Origin: Anaerolineaceae bacterium
GTDB lineage: Bacteria > Chloroflexota > Anaerolineae > Aggregatilineales > Phototrophicaceae
NCBI GenBank assembly: GCA_020634115.1
Contig: JACKCH010000014.1
Coordinates: forward strand, 124,001-188,000
Length of the DNA stretch: 64,000 nucleotides
Reading direction: 5' to 3'
The position numbers were made by a program, and so were the translations under genes. The notes beneath the pieces were generated by a model. The model searched no databases. It had not been told where the DNA came from and saw only the letters and a program-made list of their open reading frames with translations. This document shows, in pieces, positions 62,012 through 64,000 of this stretch (within the stretch, counting starts at the first letter, position 1; each line of letters starts with the position of its first letter).

Positions 62012-63511
62012 TTACTGTGCCAGCCGGTGCATAATGTCCTTCGTGGAGTCGTACAGCGCCAGGTAATCACGGTATAGGGTGTCATATACCCCCCGGTTGT
62101 CCGGCTCCGGCGTGATGACCGTGCCGGGTTTCACCCAGCGGTCAAGATCGGAGCGGTTGAGGACTCCCGCTGCCATCCCCGCCAGAAACGCATCGCCATA
62201 ACTCGCGCCAATCGTGATTTCCGGTAGATTCTGCTCGACGCCCGCGACATCCGAGACAATTTGCAGCCAGGTGCGGCTTTTCGTCCCGCCGCCCACCGCC
62301 ACCACACGCTTGATGGTCGCGCCCATTTCCTGGAAGGTTTCCAGGTTATGCCGGATACCGTAGGCCACACTTTCCAGCGCGGCGCGATAGATGTGGTCGC
62401 GCGTGTGGGACAGCGTCAGGCCGATCAGCGCGCCCCGTGCTTTCGGGTCGTTAATCGGGGTGCGTTCGCCGCTGAAATAGGGCAGCATCAGCAGACCGTC
62501 CGCGCCCGGTGGCAGGTCGGCGGCAGCAGCAAAGAGGGTGTTATAGGCGGTTTCTGGCGGCAGATCACGCGCCAGTTCATCCCGGAACCAGCGTGTCAGC
62601 GAGCCGGTGGTCGCCATCCCCGCCGCGACGTTGTACTGCCCGGCGAAGGCTCCCGCCACCGTCCAGACTGCCGGATGAGGCAGCGGTTGTTCTGTCACCA
62701 GGATGAAAAATGCTGTGCTGCCGTACATCATCATCAGGTCGCCCGGCTGCACCGCCCCCACACTGATTGCCTCGCTCAGGGCATCCACCGCACCGACGGC
62801 CACCGGAGTCCCCGGCTTCAACCCGGTTTCCTGTGCGCCCTGGGCGTTCACCATCCCGGCCAGCGCATCGCTCCACCCCAGGCGCGGTAGCAGCACCGCG
62901 TCCGCCAACTTCGAGCCGAGTTGGTCTGACCATTCCAGCGCCCGAATATCAATCAGCGGCATATAGTGGCTGGCAGTATGGCGATCCATTATGTTCTCGC
63001 CGGTCAGCCGGTAGATCATGTAACTGCTGGCCGTGTGTAAGGCGCTCGTCTGCGCCCAGACATCCGGCTCTTGGCGCTGCAACCACAAAATTTTGGGGCC
63101 AATCGCCTGACTGGTGAACGACATCCCGGAGAAATCAAACACCGCCGCTTCACCCAGGGATTCATTCAGCAGATCAATTTCCTCACTGGCACGGGCATCG
63201 ACCCCATACAGGATTCCAGGCCGCAGCGGGCGGCCACTCGCATCTACCGGCAGCAGACACGGGCCAATCGCGCTCATAGCAACTCCCACCACATCCGCAC
63301 CGGTATACGGCGACCCATCCAGCAGGCCGTGACACAGCGCGACGACATCGTGCCACCACACCGCGTCGGCGTCCTGTTCGGCCCAACCGGGATGCGGGAT
63401 GCTCATGTCATGTTCGACCACCTGCGACTTCAGCACCGTGCCGTCCGCCTCAACCAGCACCCCTTTGGAACTGTACGTCCCGACATCAATACCCAGTAAC
63501 AACCCCGCCAT
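62012..63511 (-). CDS. FGGY family carbohydrate kinase (xylulokinase-like)
   Basis: The 499-residue sugar kinase starts MAGLLLGIDVGTYSSKGVLV, the phosphate-binding loop of the actin-like ATPase fold. YGVDARASEEIDLLN is the usual substrate-loop region, and MLPYFSGERTPINDPKARG and VVAVGGGTKSRTWLQIVSDV are the C-terminal FGGY signatures. The pattern is closest to xylulokinases, but a fuculokinase-type role fits equally well because the gene directly upstream encodes a fucose-isomerase-like protein 10 bases away. The two should be co-transcribed in a pentose or deoxyhexose pathway. Confidence 0.88.
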   Translation of the reverse strand: MAGLLLGIDVGTYSSKGVLVEADGTVLKSQVVEHDMSIPHPGWAEQDADAVWWHDVVALCHGLLDGSPYTGADVVGVAMSAIGPCLLPVDASGRPLRPGILYGVDARASEEIDLLNESLGEAAVFDFSGMSFTSQAIGPKILWLQRQEPDVWAQTSALHTASSYMIYRLTGENIMDRHTASHYMPLIDIRALEWSDQLGSKLADAVLLPRLGWSDALAGMVNAQGAQETGLKPGTPVAVGAVDALSEAISVGAVQPGDLMMMYGSTAFFILVTEQPLPHPAVWTVAGAFAGQYNVAAGMATTGSLTRWFRDELARDLPPETAYNTLFAAAADLPPGADGLLMLPYFSGERTPINDPKARGALIGLTLSHTRDHIYRAALESVAYGIRHNLETFQEMGATIKRVVAVGGGTKSRTWLQIVSDVAGVEQNLPEITIGASYGDAFLAGMAAGVLNRSDLDRWVKPGTVITPEPDNRGVYDTLYRDYLALYDSTKDIMHRLAQ

Positions 63512-63521
63512 CGCTTGCTCC

Positions 63522-64000
63522 TTAAAGTTTTACTGTCCCGCAGAGATGCACCTGGATACCGACAGCCGCCAGCAGCGCGGCTTTGGCCGCCAGCGCCTGA
63601 TCCGCATCATCCGAGGACGGAGCATAAACGACGTTAAGATGATTGGCTTTATGGCGTGCCATCATCTGGTCGCGGCTCACACCATGCAGAACGGCGTGCA
63701 TGATCGGCCACTGCGGCGTCGTTGCATCCCAACGGCGCTGCGTTTCTTCTGAAGGTAGTTCAACCACTGTCGCTCGGCCCAGGTCAGCATGAAGCGCCCC
63801 ATCCATCACATAAACCCGGCTCCACACGATTTCACCCGGCTTGCTCACGCCTTTGAGCGTCCCGCCGCCCAGACGGAAATACATCGGTGGCTGGCGTTCG
63901 CTGGTTGCCCCGGCATACCCGTTGATGAAGTGTGACGCGGGCGCCGCGCCGGAAATCAGAAACACCCACACGAAATCGTCCACGTCACCGCCTGTAAAAT
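63522..64000 (-). CDS. L-fucose isomerase-like protein, C-terminal part (partial)
   Basis: The minus-strand frame is open to the window edge and gives about 159 C-terminal residues. FTGGDVDDFVWVFLISGAAP, RQPPMYFRLGGGTLKG and MMARHKANHLNVVYA are characteristic of L-fucose/D-arabinose isomerase relatives. HKANH contains a probable metal or substrate histidine. The N-terminal two-thirds lie outside the window. It is upstream of the FGGY kinase in one operon, so the product sugar is likely phosphorylated by that kinase. Confidence 0.82.
   Translation of the reverse strand, partial: FTGGDVDDFVWVFLISGAAPASHFINGYAGATSERQPPMYFRLGGGTLKGVSKPGEIVWSRVYVMDGALHADLGRATVVELPSEETQRRWDATTPQWPIMHAVLHGVSRDQMMARHKANHLNVVYAPSSDDADQALAAKAALLAAVGIQVHLCGTVKL

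Overview
This window looks like part of a chromosome from a moderately GC-rich Chloroflexota bacterium, most likely of the Anaerolineae / Aggregatilineales type. That assignment is inference. It rests on secreted proteins with Thr-Pro-rich stalks, F420-type nitroreductases, a Gram-positive-type SOS box, frequent TTG starts, promoters close to TTGNCA-16/17-TATAAT, and dispersed intergenic stem-loop repeats.

Layout. 1-2.5 kb is a decaying accessory zone: the end of an alpha-2-macroglobulin gene, palindromic repeats, the 3' remnant of a type IIG restriction-methylase gene, a small membrane protein and a frameshifted small gene. 2.6-18.3 kb is mostly core metabolism and information processing: sucCD, an orphan 7TM histidine kinase, mutM, dnaE, pfkA, a DUF2071 protein, a B12-radical SAM protein and a GH13 amylase. 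18.4-21.9 kb holds a cytochrome-c lipoprotein and a tRNA-Gly(CCC) gene. The 3' half of that tRNA is repeated about 2.5 kb downstream, bracketing an AT-rich island with an Abi-like reverse transcriptase (RT) carrying a HEPN-like motif and a DNA methyltransferase. 22-49 kb is mixed housekeeping and accessory DNA: secreted WD40/SH3 protein, hydrolases, zinc-ribbon proteins, acyl-CoA dehydrogenase, PadR plus F420 reductase plus SDR, glnS, copper chaperone, aldo/keto reductase, a lone rpsD, a candidate ncRNA, rhomboid/TPR pair, transporters, AlaX-like protein, ThrE pair, Hsp20, queG and a second orphan histidine kinase. 49.2-61.9 kb is a cell-surface locus of four large secreted proteins. 62-64 kb starts a sugar catabolic operon (fucose-isomerase-like protein and FGGY kinase).

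How it fits together. The surface locus combines an M4 metalloprotease, a 1712-residue beta-domain repeat protein, a glycoamylase-like enzyme and a leucine-rich-repeat protein. Three of them end in the same roughly 90-residue C-terminal module, which suggests a shared way of being displayed or secreted; the downstream sugar genes could use the products. The tRNA-bounded RT/methyltransferase island is the best candidate for an unusual defence-type system, although the RT lacks its N-terminal fingers and may be a relic. A roughly 165-nt transcription unit after rpsD, with a near-consensus promoter, several hairpins and a 12-bp terminator stem, is the best candidate for an undescribed RNA. Three families of dispersed intergenic repeats occur across the window.

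Limits: coordinates, motifs and repeats were read by eye. No alignments, structure predictions or database searches were run, and family names come from motif recognition.
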